From contig NZ_CP020772.1 in NCBI RefSeq assembly GCF_002097535.1, positions 1,364,001 through 1,428,000 of the forward strand: a DNA stretch of 64,000 nt, in the 5' to 3' direction. The stretch's first letter is position 1, and each line of letters begins with the position of its first letter. The stretch comes from Halobacillus mangrovi. Its GTDB lineage: Bacteria > Bacillota > Bacilli > Bacillales > Halobacillaceae. Shown here piece after piece: positions 9,161 through 17,684 of this stretch. The notes below the pieces were generated by a model that did not search any database, was not told the origin of the DNA, and saw only the letters and a program-made list of their open reading frames with translations. The position numbers and the translations under genes were made by a program.

Positions 9161-9427
9161 ATGAAAATCAACGGACCAAACCATTCCCAATTCAACCATT
9201 ATCAGAAACAAATGAATAAACATATCGATGCGAAGCCTCTAACAGAGCAGCAGGATAAAATTGAAATCTCACAGCATGCTAAACAAATGCAGCAAGCAGA
9301 AAAACTAGATCCAGCACGCCAGAAGCGGGTCGATCAGATTAAGCACGAGCTGAATACGGGAAACTATCAAGTCGATCCGAAAGCTACTGCGAAGAAAATG
9401 ATCAACTTTTGGTCGAACAAGGGATAA
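9161..9427 (+). CDS. flgM: Anti-sigma-D factor FlgM
   Basis: FlgM holds sigma-D inactive until the flagellar hook-basal body is complete and FlgM activity is relieved. The 88-aa product has the family layout: MKINGP start, a disordered N-terminal half (KIEISQHAKQMQQAEKL) and a sigma-binding C-terminal half (RVDQIKHELNTGNYQVDPKATAKKMI). ATG 9161 follows AGAGGTGA. Intact, although the genes that normally follow it (flgN, flgK, flgL, hag) are lost or fragmentary just downstream. Confidence 0.93.
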   Translation: MKINGPNHSQFNHYQKQMNKHIDAKPLTEQQDKIEISQHAKQMQQAEKLDPARQKRVDQIKHELNTGNYQVDPKATAKKMINFWSNKG

Positions 9428-9439
9428 AGGAGAATTAGC

Positions 9440-9606
9440 TTGACGGTAAACACAGTCATTCAAACGACGTCTTCCTTTAATGATTATTACCAGGGAGTCA
9501 TGGGAAATGGCAGTCAATACCCAGGATGCGAAGCGGATGGTCAACAACACAAATGTTTTAAAGCAGTCTGTTGAACAGCAGCGCCGGTCGATACCTCTCA
9601 AGGAGG
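9440..9606 (+). pseudogene. flgK: Fragment of hook-associated protein FlgK (flgN/flgK remnant)
   Basis: After AAGGAG, a TTG at 9440 begins a short frame whose first nine codons could be the start of flgN. It then runs into sequence typical of the C-terminal part of FlgK: SFNDYYQGVMGN in one frame, and after a frameshift near 9505 VNTQDAKRMVNNTNVL and KQSVEQQRRSI in the next. Nothing else of flgN, flgK or flgL remains. I read this as the left edge of a large deletion. No functional product is expected. Confidence 0.82.
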
Positions 9607-9607
9607 G

Positions 9608-9873
9608 GCTGATACAGCAATCACAACAATTAATAATGCTATTGAGAATGTCTCTGCAGAGCGTTCAAAACTAGGTGCTACTCAAAATCGTTTAGATCAC
9701 ACCATCAACAACCTTGGGACGTCCTCTGAAAATTTAACAGCAGCAGGATCTCGTATTAGGGACTTAGACATGGCGAAAGAAATGATGAACCAAACGAAGT
9801 TGGACAGGCTTCACAAGCCATGCTTGCAAAAGCCAACCAAATGCCACAAGGAGTACTTCAGCTTCTACGTTAA
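9608..9873 (+). pseudogene. hag: C-terminal fragment of flagellin
   Basis: From 9608 the sequence encodes the conserved D0/D1 C-terminal helix of flagellin: NNAIENVSAERSKLGATQNR, LDHTINNLGTSSENLTAA, SRIRDLDMAKEMMNQTK. A small deletion and frameshift near 9795 follow, after which another frame gives QASQAMLAKANQMPQGVLQ and the stop at 9871-9873. The N-terminal three quarters of hag and its SigD promoter are absent. It is joined directly to the flgK fragment, so flgL, yviE, fliW and csrA have been removed. The original terminator is preserved. Confidence 0.88.
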
Positions 9874-9887
9874 GATTCATAGACCAA

Positions 9888-9919
9888 AGACTCTCATTTC
9901 ACATGAGGGTCTTTTTTTA
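9888..9919 (+). terminator. Relic terminator of hag
   Basis: Arms AGACTCTCAT (9888-9897) and ATGAGGGTCT (9903-9912, one G-U pair) followed by seven T. Confidence 0.8.
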
Positions 9920-9946
9920 CGTCTTCTTAACAATCAAGCAAAGCTG

Positions 9947-9975
9947 TTGAACCCGTTTTCCAAAAAATATATAGT
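9947..9975 (+). promoter_or_regulatory. SigA-type promoter of panD
   Basis: TTGAAC (9947-9952), 17-bp spacer, TATAGT (9970-9975), about 95 bp before panD. Confidence 0.55.
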
Positions 9976-10070
9976 GATGGTGTATCAGAAAAGTCTGTTA
10001 ACTTTCTTTGGAGAGAAAGTCAGACCATACCATTATTTACCAAAATAAACATCAAAGCGAGGTTCTAACT

Positions 10071-10454
10071 ATGCAACGACTCATGTGTAAAGGTAAAATT
10101 CATCGCGCGACAGTAACCGAAGCCGATTTAGATTACGTTGGCAGCATAACTATCGATTCGAAACTAATGAAAGAAGCGAATATTAAACCCTATGAAATGG
10201 TGCAAATCACTAGCTTAAAGAACGCCACTCGCTGGAAAACTTATGCACTCCCAGCACCAGCTGGATCCGGGAAGATTTGTTTAAATGGTCCGCCTGCTCA
10301 CCTTTTCTCCCCGGGAGACATCGTTATTATCCTGAGCATGGGCATGTTTGAAGAAGAGGAAATTGAAGGATTAGAGCCGAAAGTTGTTTTTGTAGATGGA
10401 GAAAACAATATTACCAATGTAGAAGAGCATAAACTGCATTGGCCGGAAGAATAG
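10071..10454 (+). CDS. panD: Aspartate 1-decarboxylase PanD
   Basis: Pyruvoyl enzyme that converts L-aspartate to beta-alanine for pantothenate and CoA synthesis. The 127-aa proenzyme keeps every key residue at the E. coli position: Lys9, the Gly24-Ser25 self-cleavage site (DYVGSITID) that yields the pyruvoyl group, Arg54, Tyr58, and Asn72-Gly73 (LNGPPAH). ATG 10071 is chosen because the family N-terminus starts there; the RBS (GCGAGG) is modest. It has its own promoter and terminator. The location between hag and flaG remnants is odd, since panD usually lies with panB and panC, which suggests relocation or acquisition when the flagellar interval was lost. Confidence 0.93.
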   Translation: MQRLMCKGKIHRATVTEADLDYVGSITIDSKLMKEANIKPYEMVQITSLKNATRWKTYALPAPAGSGKICLNGPPAHLFSPGDIVIILSMGMFEEEEIEGLEPKVVFVDGENNITNVEEHKLHWPEE

Positions 10455-10460
10455 TCCAGA

Positions 10461-10491
10461 AAAAGTTCACCCAGAGCGGTGAACTTTTTTT
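10461..10491 (+). terminator. Terminator of panD
   Basis: Arms AAAAGTTCACC and GGTGAACTTTT around CAGAGC, followed by a T run ending at 10491. Confidence 0.85.
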
Positions 10492-10496
10492 GTGCT

Positions 10497-10523
10497 TAAA
10501 ACTATTCCCAATGAATCCGATAT
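10497..10523 (+). promoter_or_regulatory. SigD promoter of flaG-fliD-fliS-fliT
   Basis: TAAA (10497-10500), 15-bp spacer, TCCGATAT (10516-10523), against the SigD consensus TAAA-N15-GCCGATAT: one mismatch. It is retained although flaG behind it is broken. Confidence 0.75.
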
Positions 10524-10560
10524 AAACATAAAGGAAATCAGATACAGGGAGTGGCTGAAG

Positions 10561-10763
10561 GTGAATGAGCGATTAACCCACTCTCAACTCCTACAAAGAA
10601 GTCTAGACCATCTTTGCGCAGTTTCATAAGAAGCTTGGAACAATATTATGTAGTAGATACCCACACCGATAAAGTTGTAAAAGATAATTCCGCTGAGAAA
10701 GATGCTGGACCTCTATGCGACGGTTGCAGAACTCTTAGTATGATTGTTGATCACAAAATTTAA
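10561..10763 (+). pseudogene. flaG: Broken FlaG gene
   Basis: FlaG-like sequence is recognisable only by changing frame: FHKKLG, then YYVVDTHTDKVVKD, then RKMLDLYATVAELL, then MIVDHKI before TAA 10761-10763. This matches the FlaG C-terminal domain (a region like D..T..V...IPP....D.YA......G..VD). Several frameshifts and stops exclude a functional product. It stands between the SigD promoter and the intact fliD, so transcription of fliD, fliS and fliT need not be affected. Confidence 0.72.
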
Positions 10764-10778
10764 GTAGGTGAACAGAGT

Positions 10779-12287
10779 ATGAGTGACATGCGGATCGGGG
10801 GCCTGGCCTCCAGAATGGATATTGATAAACTCGTCAATGATCTGATGAGGGCAGAGCGCCAGCCCCTAAATAAAATGGAGCAGGACAAAACATGGATGAC
10901 GTGGCAGAGGGATTCTTATCGCGAAGTGAATAAGCAGTTGTTTGATCTTGATCAGGGTTTGCTTGACATGAAATTGCAGCGTACGTATGCAGCCAAAACT
11001 GCTACATCCCCTACTTCAGCGGTTAGTGCCGAAGCCACTCCATCAGCAGGAAATGGGAATTATAATATTCAGGTAACTCAGTTAGCTACTGCTGCTTTTA
11101 ATGTGAGTGAACAAAAGCTGACAGACCCTAACGATTCAAAAATTGATCCTGACCAAGCGTTATCTTCTCAGTTTGGTAAGTTTGCGACACATGCATCAGA
11201 AGGTTCCTTCACCATTAAAATGTTTAACGAGAATGGTGAAGAGATCTCAGAATCGTTCGAGGTGGATTACAGTAAATCCCTCAGTGAGATTTTAAAAGAA
11301 ATCAGCGACTCTGACCTAGGAGTTCGAGCTTTTTATGACAGCAGTGCGGACAAGGTGATGATAGAACGAACCAGAACGGGCGAGTTTAATCCTGCAGGTC
11401 CAGAGTTTGAATTCAGCGGTGAGAACGTTGCTTTTTTAACAGATTCCTTGGGAATAAAGGCGGCAAATGAAAAAGGCGGGAAGGACGCGGTCTTCACGTA
11501 CAATGGAGAGCTTGAAATATCCAGCCATGAAAACCACTACCAATTGAATGGAGTTACTTTCACTTTTAACGAAATCATGGATAGCCCTGTGAATGTGAAT
11601 GTCAGCAACAATATTGACGGAGCTATAGATAAAATCACGAAATTTGTAGATCAATACAATAAGATGATGGAAGACTTCAATGACCGTTTGATTGAGAAAC
11701 GGTACCGTGACTTTCCCCCTCTAACCGAACAGCAAAAGGAAGATATGGAAGAGCGAGAAATCGAATTGTGGGAAGAAAAAGCGAGAAGCGGGATGCTGAA
11801 AAGTAACAGTACGCTTCAAGGTGCTGTTTATCAGCTTCGAAACGACTGGTATTCTTCGGTTGAAACGGGGGGGTCTTTCAATCAGCTGGCGCAAATCGGA
11901 ATTGAAACGTCACCCAACTACCTCGATGGAGGGAAACTCATCATCACTGAAAGTAAGCTGAGAGAAGCGTTGAGAGAAGATTCAGATGCCGTTCATAAGC
12001 TTTTTGCTGGAAATAAAGAAACAGGTGAGGAAGGCATTGCGCAAAAGCTGGAAAGAACCATTGGAAATACAATGGAATCGATCGAAAACAAGGCCGGGAA
12101 GTCGACAAGTATGGATTCTACTTACTTATTAGGAAGACAGATTAAAGATGTGGATGATCGTATGGATGATTTTCAGGCTCGGTTGAACGAGACTGAAGAC
12201 CGATATTGGAGAGAGTTCGGTGCGATGGAGAAATTCATACAGCAAATGAACTCTCAGTCTGCGTTTATTATGCAGAATTTTAGTTGA
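10779..12287 (+). CDS. fliD: Flagellar filament cap protein FliD
   Basis: FliD forms the cap at the filament tip under which flagellin assembles. The 502-aa product begins MSDMRIGGLASRMDID, the usual FliD_N motif, with further N-terminal domain to about residue 105 (YNIQVTQLATAA). The variable middle is acidic. The FliD_C region from about 235 to 495 ends in coiled-coil (QIKDVDDRMDDFQARLNETED) and NSQSAFIMQNF. No frameshift is visible. RBS AGGTGA precedes ATG 10779. Apparently intact despite loss of hag and flgKL nearby. Confidence 0.94.
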   Translation: MSDMRIGGLASRMDIDKLVNDLMRAERQPLNKMEQDKTWMTWQRDSYREVNKQLFDLDQGLLDMKLQRTYAAKTATSPTSAVSAEATPSAGNGNYNIQVTQLATAAFNVSEQKLTDPNDSKIDPDQALSSQFGKFATHASEGSFTIKMFNENGEEISESFEVDYSKSLSEILKEISDSDLGVRAFYDSSADKVMIERTRTGEFNPAGPEFEFSGENVAFLTDSLGIKAANEKGGKDAVFTYNGELEISSHENHYQLNGVTFTFNEIMDSPVNVNVSNNIDGAIDKITKFVDQYNKMMEDFNDRLIEKRYRDFPPLTEQQKEDMEEREIELWEEKARSGMLKSNSTLQGAVYQLRNDWYSSVETGGSFNQLAQIGIETSPNYLDGGKLIITESKLREALREDSDAVHKLFAGNKETGEEGIAQKLERTIGNTMESIENKAGKSTSMDSTYLLGRQIKDVDDRMDDFQARLNETEDRYWREFGAMEKFIQQMNSQSAFIMQNFS

Positions 12288-12314
12288 TTTTTATAAAAAG
12301 GAAGTGTTCAAGCT

Positions 12315-12704
12315 ATGTCTATCCAAGCCTATCAAAACTACTCCGTGGAAACGGCCTCTCCAGGTGAATTGACGTTGATGCTTTATAACGGCTGTATCAA
12401 GTTTATTAAGATTGCTAGAAAAGCAATAGAAGATCAAGAGATTGAGAAGAAGAACACGAATATCCAGAAAGCTCAAAAAATCATTCAAGAGCTGATGGTC
12501 ACAATGAATCAAGATTATGCGATTAGTCAGGAAATTTTACCCCTGTATGATTATATGAATCGGCGGTTGATTGAGGCAAACACGAAGAATGACGTGATCA
12601 TTCTTGATGAAGTGCACGGGATGGTTGAAGAGTTCCGTGATACGTGGAAACAAGTAATTATTGCGACGAGAAAAGCTCACTATGGCCAAGGGAGAAACGC
12701 GTAA
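12315..12704 (+). CDS. fliS: Flagellin export chaperone FliS
   Basis: FliS binds the disordered C-terminus of flagellin before export. The 129-aa helical protein has the family hallmarks YQNYSVETASPGELTLMLYN at residues 6-25, GCIKFI, and a central LYDYMNRRLIEAN. RBS AAAGGAAG. It lies 27 bp after fliD and overlaps fliT by one base (TAATG), forming one unit. Its substrate, flagellin, exists here only as a relic. Confidence 0.94.
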   Translation: MSIQAYQNYSVETASPGELTLMLYNGCIKFIKIARKAIEDQEIEKKNTNIQKAQKIIQELMVTMNQDYAISQEILPLYDYMNRRLIEANTKNDVIILDEVHGMVEEFRDTWKQVIIATRKAHYGQGRNA

Positions 12705-13057
12705 TGGAAGGATGGAGGAAGTTTTTTAATATGACGACGGAGCTTGATAAAATCGTCCATCAGCCGATTTCTGACAGTAATCGTGCCGATTTATTGGATC
12801 GAGTAGACGTATTGCTTGATAAGCGACAGTCCCTTATGGGAGAATTAACGCAGCCATCAACAGATGAGGAAAGAGAAATGATCGAAAAGGTGAAAAGGTT
12901 AGATGTGAAAGTCAATCAAAAACTAGAATTCCTCCTTACCGATTTGAAAAGGGATATGCGCAACAACAAAAAGCAGAAATCTAGCAATCAACGTTATACC
13001 AATCCCTACCAGAACGTTTCAAGCTATGATGGGATGTTTTTTGACCATAAAAAGTAG
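12704..13057 (+). CDS. fliT: Flagellar chaperone FliT
   Basis: FliT is the export chaperone of FliD. The 117-aa helical protein matches in position and size, with the family's weak conservation (DRVDVLLDKRQSLMGEL; later DVKVNQKLEFLLTDLKRD). The start ATG 12704 shares a base with the fliS stop. The tail (NPYQNVSSYDGMFFDHKK) is commonly seen in Bacillus FliT homologues. Function assigned mainly by synteny. Confidence 0.85.
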   Translation: MEGWRKFFNMTTELDKIVHQPISDSNRADLLDRVDVLLDKRQSLMGELTQPSTDEEREMIEKVKRLDVKVNQKLEFLLTDLKRDMRNNKKQKSSNQRYTNPYQNVSSYDGMFFDHKK

Positions 13058-13069
13058 CAGGTGATTCTT

Positions 13070-13453
13070 TTGTCAGAACTAACCGCAGAACAGCATCATG
13101 TGTTAAAGGATTATAACGAAGTGCTGGATACAGTAAGTGACACACTGGAATTTTTAGAAACGAACCTGAAAGAAGAAGTCTCAGATGAAGTCCAGCAAGT
13201 ATTTGAAGATCTGTTACTTGCCTTTGAACAGCTGAGCGTGAGTCACGAACAAATGATCATTTGGTTTGAAGATAAAGTAGAGATGTCCACGTTGGTAGCC
13301 GATTACCACGAGGTCATTGATTTATTAAAAGAATGGTTCGTTTTTGAATCAAATGAAGAAAAACGCGAGCTGCTTTTTGAAAAAGTAACTCCAGCTTTTG
13401 AGAGCTGGAAGGACCGGATGCAGCTGTTTGTGAAACCATACATAGCTCATTAG
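13070..13453 (+). CDS. Conserved helical protein downstream of fliT
   Basis: A 127-aa acidic, mostly helical protein with no membrane segment and no motif I recognise with certainty. Two starts are possible, GTG 13061 and TTG 13070; AGGTG (13058-13062) is better spaced for the TTG. It follows fliT by 12 bp, so it is probably translated from the fliD-S-T transcript, and it ends before a terminator. Proteins of this size occur at the end of fliDST in related Bacillaceae; a flagellar role is only an inference from position. Confidence 0.7.
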   Translation: MSELTAEQHHVLKDYNEVLDTVSDTLEFLETNLKEEVSDEVQQVFEDLLLAFEQLSVSHEQMIIWFEDKVEMSTLVADYHEVIDLLKEWFVFESNEEKRELLFEKVTPAFESWKDRMQLFVKPYIAH

Positions 13454-13459
13454 ATAACA

Positions 13460-13487
13460 ATACCGTCTTAATAAGGCGGTATTTTTC
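13460..13487 (+). terminator. Terminator of the fliDST unit
   Basis: ATACCGTCTTA and TAAGGCGGTAT around one A-containing loop, followed by TTTTT. Confidence 0.7.
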
Positions 13488-13557
13488 TATTGGTTTATGA
13501 GCAGGGTGTAGTGACCAGTTATAGGGGAATGCGGCTTAAACAAATGGGGATATGGAG

Positions 13558-13698
13558 GTGAATAATATTGAAAAATCTATCAAGCATACCTTTATCGCTA
13601 TCTTCTTAGTATTTAGTGGAGTAGGGGTTTTGTTCTACTACTTTTTAGATCACCCTGTTTCATGGACAAGAAAATCTCTTTTATTGAATAATTCTTAA
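13558..13698 (+). CDS. Possible 46-aa membrane peptide
   Basis: A short frame encodes one membrane helix (FIAIFLVFSGVGVLFYYFL) followed by a basic tail (HPVSWTRKS) and the stop at 13696-13698. The start is unclear: GTG 13558 lies inside the only good Shine-Dalgarno sequence (GGAGGTGA), while the well-spaced TTG 13568 is in another frame and ends after 14 codons; the codon ideally spaced in the correct frame is an ATT (13567). Not recognised. Confidence 0.35.
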   Translation: MNNIEKSIKHTFIAIFLVFSGVGVLFYYFLDHPVSWTRKSLLLNNS

Positions 13699-13861
13699 AA
13701 ACAAAATTCAACAAAATGTGTTCCTCTCATTTCTAACCTTCTTTACTGCCTTGTCGAACACCCTCTAAAATAGCAGTCTACCTGCAAACCTGCAAAAGAA
13801 AACCGCATAAAATAGCGATTTCCAGCAATTACCGACACAAATTCGACAAAATATTTCGAAA

Positions 13862-13895
13862 GTTTATGCAGGAAAGGGGGTGGGTATGATAGAAT
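13862..13895 (+). promoter_or_regulatory. Overlapping SigB- and SigH-type promoters of hpf
   Basis: SigB: GTTTAT (13862-13867), 14 bp, GGGTAT (13882-13887), near the consensus GTTTAA-N14-GGGTAT. SigH: AGGAAAG near 13870-13876, 12 bp, ATAGAAT (13889-13895). B. subtilis hpf (yvyD) is known to be under both factors. Confidence 0.72.
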
Positions 13896-13930
13896 ATATA
13901 TCACATAAGGATGAAAGGAGGACACTTCTT

Positions 13931-14491
13931 ATGCTACAGTACACCATTCGCGGTGAAAACCTAGAAGTGACGGATTCTATTAAAGAATATGTGGAGAAAA
14001 AGGTGGGCAAACTCGAACGCTACTTTGATACTCCGCCGTCATCCGAGGTTCATGTAAATTTAAGTGTCTACAATGATGAGCAGACAATCGAGGTCACAAT
14101 CCCAATGAAGAATTTACTTCTTCGTGCGGAGGAACACAACACTGACTTATACGCTGCCATCGACCTTGTGGTAGATAAATTGGAACGACAAATTCGCAAG
14201 CATAAAACGAAAGTGAATCGTAAGTTCCGCCAAGAGGGTGCTCCAAAACACGTATTCGCAGAGCTTGAGCGTGAAGCTCAGCAAGAACGCGAAGCGCAAG
14301 ATGAAAGTGACTTTGATATTGAAATTGTAAAAACGAAACGCTTTGACTTGAAGCCAATGGATAGTGAAGAGGCTGCATTACAAATGGATATGTTAGGTCA
14401 TAACTTCTTCGTATTTACTAATGCGAACACAGATGAAACGAACATCGTTTATAGACGTCGTGATGGTCGCTATGGCCTAATCGAAACTTAA
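13931..14491 (+). CDS. hpf: Long-form ribosome hibernation promoting factor
   Basis: HPF dimerises 70S ribosomes into inactive 100S particles in stationary phase and stress. The 186-aa length is the long form: an N-terminal RaiA-like domain (residues 1-100, YTIRGENLEVTDSIKEYVEKK), an acidic linker, and a C-terminal dimerisation domain from about 130 (VKTKRFDLKPMDSEEAALQM, LGHNFFVFTNA, YRRRDGRYGLIE). Start ATG 13931 follows AAAGGAGG. The candidate SigB/SigH promoter upstream agrees with stress and stationary-phase control. Confidence 0.96.
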   Translation: MLQYTIRGENLEVTDSIKEYVEKKVGKLERYFDTPPSSEVHVNLSVYNDEQTIEVTIPMKNLLLRAEEHNTDLYAAIDLVVDKLERQIRKHKTKVNRKFRQEGAPKHVFAELEREAQQEREAQDESDFDIEIVKTKRFDLKPMDSEEAALQMDMLGHNFFVFTNANTDETNIVYRRRDGRYGLIET

Positions 14492-14507
14492 TGAAGAGAT
14501 GAACCAA

Positions 14508-14537
14508 AGCACCTCTGCTTCGCAGGGGTGTTTTTTA
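14508..14537 (+). terminator. Terminator of hpf
   Basis: CACCTCTG (14510-14517) and CAGGGGTG (14523-14530), then six T. Confidence 0.85.
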
Positions 14538-14712
14538 TGGGGCAATAAAAGAGGATAATAGGATTCATGGGACGAGTAAATTTCAATTTTTCCTAGGTTA
14601 AAATTAGAATTTATCGCCTGCGGGCTGTGCGAAAATTGGTTAATAGTGATTGGTTTCCTCGAATCCCCTATGATATAACAAGAGTACAACTACTGGATCA
14701 GGAGGCGGAAGA

Positions 14713-14907
14713 ATGAAAAAATCTTCTCCATCATGTCAATGCAGCTACTTAAATGACAGGATCAAAAAACAGGAAGAAGCAATCGCCCAGCTTGTTGAGA
14801 TTATTGGCACAACAAACCGTAGACTTTATGAATTGGATCAACGTCACCACTTCCTCACCCAACCTAATGGAAAAGCAAACCCTACCCCCTTACAAACCTC
14901 TACATAA
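14713..14907 (+). CDS. Small coiled-coil hypothetical protein
   Basis: A 64-aa soluble protein with a CQC motif near residue 11 and an amphipathic helix (DRIKKQEEAIAQLVEIIGTT) likely to form a coiled coil. The RBS GGAGGCGG is excellent and a TATGAT-type -10 lies upstream (14669-14674), which argues for a real gene. It stands alone between the hpf terminator and secA. I do not recognise the family. Confidence 0.6.
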   Translation: MKKSSPSCQCSYLNDRIKKQEEAIAQLVEIIGTTNRRLYELDQRHHFLTQPNGKANPTPLQTST

Positions 14908-14966
14908 TTCACCACTAACCCCTTCCCGAGTGTTCTAGTCTTTAAACGATATGTCACATAAATTTT

Positions 14967-14996
14967 TTGTATCTCGGCTTCTCTTAGTGTTATGAT
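14967..14996 (+). promoter_or_regulatory. SigA-type promoter of secA
   Basis: TTGTAT (14967-14972), 18-bp spacer, TATGAT (14991-14996), about 57 bp before the secA start. Confidence 0.55.
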
Positions 14997-15052
14997 AATA
15001 AATGGATTATACTATTCAACCGAGATTTGAAATCAATAGAGGAGCGGTTGCA

Positions 15053-17566
15053 ATGCTTGGAACTTTAAAGAAGATCTTTGGCGATGGTAATACACGTCAA
15101 TTGAAGCGACTGGAAAAGATCGCTGACGATATTGACGCTTTAGAATCTGAATACGAAAAGCTATCAGATGATGACCTGCGCCAAAAGACTGGAGAATTCA
15201 AAGAACGCTATCAAAATGGCGAAGACTTAGATGATTTATTAGTAGAAGCTTTTGCGGTCGTCCGTGAAGGTTCTAAACGTGTACTGAATATGCGTCCATT
15301 CAAAGTTCAGCTTCTAGGTGCTATTGCATTACACGAAGGTAATATTGCAGAAATGAAGACGGGGGAAGGTAAAACCCTTGCTTCCACTATGCCTGCCTAC
15401 TTGAACGCTCTTTCAGGAAAAGGTGTTCACATTATCACGGTCAACGACTATCTGGCTAGTCGTGATGCGAAGGAAATGGGCGAACTATACCAATTCCTTG
15501 GCTTGACTGTCGGTCTGAACTTGAATGGAATGTCCAAGGATGAAAAACGTGAAGCTTACAATGCCGATATTACGTACGGAACAAACAATGAATTTGGTTT
15601 CGATTATTTACGTGATAACATGGTCCTTTATAAGGAGCAAATGGTTCAGCGTCCACTTAACTTTGCGATCATTGACGAGGTCGACTCGATTTTAATTGAT
15701 GAAGCGCGTACTCCGCTAATCATTTCAGGTACAGCTTCTAAATCTGCGGACCTCTATCAATCAGCAAATGCATTTGTTCGATTGCTTGAGCGAGAAGAAG
15801 ACTTTACGTATGATGAGAAAACAAAAAACGTTCAGCTGACTGAAGAAGGAATCAACAAAGCAGAACGCTTTTTCAAGATCGAGAACTTATACGATCTTTC
15901 CAACGTTTCGTTGATTCACCATATCAACCAGGCGTTGAAAGCTCATACGTCTATGCATCGTGATACAGATTATGTTGTGGATGAAGGGGAAGTTGTCATT
16001 GTTGACCAGTTCACCGGTCGTCTGATGAAAGGACGCCGTTATAGTGATGGATTGCACCAGGCGATTGAGGCGAAAGAAGGCCTGGAAATCCAAAACGAAA
16101 GCATGACGCTTGCTTCTATTACGTTCCAGAACTTGTTCCGTATGTATGACAAGCTGTCTGGTATGACAGGTACAGCGAAGACAGAGGAAGAAGAATTTCT
16201 TAACATTTATAACATGCGTGTTATCGTCATTCCGACAAACCGGGATATCATTCGTGATGACAAGCCGGACCTTGTTTACAAAACTATGGACGGTAAGTTC
16301 AAAGCTGTTGTTGAGGACATTAAAGAACGTCATGAAAATGGACAGCCTGTGCTTGTTGGTACGGTAGCAGTCGAGACTTCAGAAATCATCTCTCGTTACT
16401 TGAATAAAGCCGGCGTTCCTCATAACGTGTTGAACGCGAAGAACCACTTTCGTGAAGCGGAGATTATTGAAAATGCCGGACAAAAAGGTGCGGTGACTAT
16501 CGCAACCAACATGGCCGGACGTGGTACCGACATCAAGCTTGGCGAAGGCGTCAAAGAAGTTGGCGGTCTAGCTGTTATCGGGACAGAGCGTCACGAGTCA
16601 CGCCGTATTGATAACCAGCTGCGTGGACGTTCCGGACGTCAAGGTGACCCTGGAATGTCTCAGTTCTATCTCGCTACAGATGACGAACTGATGCGCCGAT
16701 TTGCTTCCGATAACATTCGCAGTATGATGGACCGTCTTGGCATGGATGATTCTCAGCCAATCGAAAGTAAAATGATTTCAAGAGCTGTAGAATCTGCCCA
16801 GAAACGTGTCGAAGGTAACAACTTTGATGCCCGTAAGACGATTCTTTCTTACGACGATGTTCTTCGTCAGCAACGTGAGGTTATATATAAGCAGCGTTAT
16901 GACGTACTGACCTCAGACAACCTTCGTGAAATCATTGAGAAGATGATAGAGCGTACGGTAGCGAATACAGTCAGCGTTCATACAAGTGATGAGGAAGAAG
17001 AAAACTGGGACCTTGAAGCTCTTGTGGAATATGTACGTGCCAACCTTCTATTTGAAGGAGACGTAACCGTAGCCGATCTGAAAGGAAAAGACCCTGAAGA
17101 AATGCAGGAGCTCATCCTTGAAAAAGTGAAGATGCGTTATGATGAGAAAGAAGAAGAGCTGACAGAGGAGCAGATGCGTGAATTTGAAAAAGTCATTCTG
17201 CTACGTACTGTCGACCAGAAGTGGATGGATCACATTGACCAGATGGATCAGCTGCGCCAAGGAATTCATTTGCGTGCTTACGGTCAAAATGACCCGCTTC
17301 GTGAGTACAACTTCGAAGGCTTCCGCATGTTTGAACAAATGATCTCAAACATCGATGAAGAAGTTTCTCGTTACGTCATGAAAGCTCAAATTCGCAACAA
17401 CCTGCAACGTCAGGAAGTAGCCAAAGGAGCTACGGCTGTATCAGGTAGCGAAGAAAGTAAAGAGAAGAAGAAACGCCAACCGTTTGTGAAAAAGGACAAT
17501 GTAGGTCGTAACGATCCATGTCCTTGCGGTAGTGGTAAGAAATATAAGAACTGCCACGGAAAATAA
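15053..17566 (+). CDS. secA: Preprotein translocase ATPase SecA
   Basis: Motor ATPase that pushes unfolded preproteins through SecYEG. The 837-aa protein has nucleotide-binding domain 1 with Walker [10 protein letters not shown] (101-109) and [18 protein letters not shown] near 205, the preprotein crosslinking domain (about 230-370), nucleotide-binding domain 2 with [13 protein letters not shown] and [10 protein letters not shown], and a C-terminal zinc tail [15 protein letters not shown] (823-837) that binds SecB or ribosomes. ATG 15053 is chosen since GGAGCGG lies upstream and the family starts MLG; an upstream ATG at 15002 in frame has no RBS. Confidence 0.98.
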   Translation: MLGTLKKIFGDGNTRQLKRLEKIADDIDALESEYEKLSDDDLRQKTGEFKERYQNGEDLDDLLVEAFAVVREGSKRVLNMRPFKVQLLGAIALHEGNIAEMKTGEGKTLASTMPAYLNALSGKGVHIITVNDYLASRDAKEMGELYQFLGLTVGLNLNGMSKDEKREAYNADITYGTNNEFGFDYLRDNMVLYKEQMVQRPLNFAIIDEVDSILIDEARTPLIISGTASKSADLYQSANAFVRLLEREEDFTYDEKTKNVQLTEEGINKAERFFKIENLYDLSNVSLIHHINQALKAHTSMHRDTDYVVDEGEVVIVDQFTGRLMKGRRYSDGLHQAIEAKEGLEIQNESMTLASITFQNLFRMYDKLSGMTGTAKTEEEEFLNIYNMRVIVIPTNRDIIRDDKPDLVYKTMDGKFKAVVEDIKERHENGQPVLVGTVAVETSEIISRYLNKAGVPHNVLNAKNHFREAEIIENAGQKGAVTIATNMAGRGTDIKLGEGVKEVGGLAVIGTERHESRRIDNQLRGRSGRQGDPGMSQFYLATDDELMRRFASDNIRSMMDRLGMDDSQPIESKMISRAVESAQKRVEGNNFDARKTILSYDDVLRQQREVIYKQRYDVLTSDNLREIIEKMIERTVANTVSVHTSDEEEENWDLEALVEYVRANLLFEGDVTVADLKGKDPEEMQELILEKVKMRYDEKEEELTEEQMREFEKVILLRTVDQKWMDHIDQMDQLRQGIHLRAYGQNDPLREYNFEGFRMFEQMISNIDEEVSRYVMKAQIRNNLQRQEVAKGATAVSGSEESKEKKKRQPFVKKDNVGRNDPCPCGSGKKYKNCHGK

Positions 17567-17571
17567 GGAAG

Positions 17572-17602
17572 TGAGACACTCTCGTAAAGGGAGTGTCTTC
17601 CC
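17572..17602 (+). terminator. Hairpin after secA
   Basis: AGACACTC and GAGTGTCT arms, but the following tract (TCCCTTGTCTT) is not a clean T run, so read-through into prfB is possible. Confidence 0.5.
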
Positions 17603-17684
17603 TTGTCTTAGACCGGAATCAAACATTTTTGAAGCAGCAAATTAATAAAACTTTTATGTATGATTATTTTTAGGAGTGATCGAT

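Noticed and set aside
13061..13069. GTG 13061 as start of the protein after fliT
   Set aside because: The GTG overlaps the AGGTG that would be its ribosome binding site; TTG 13070 is properly spaced.
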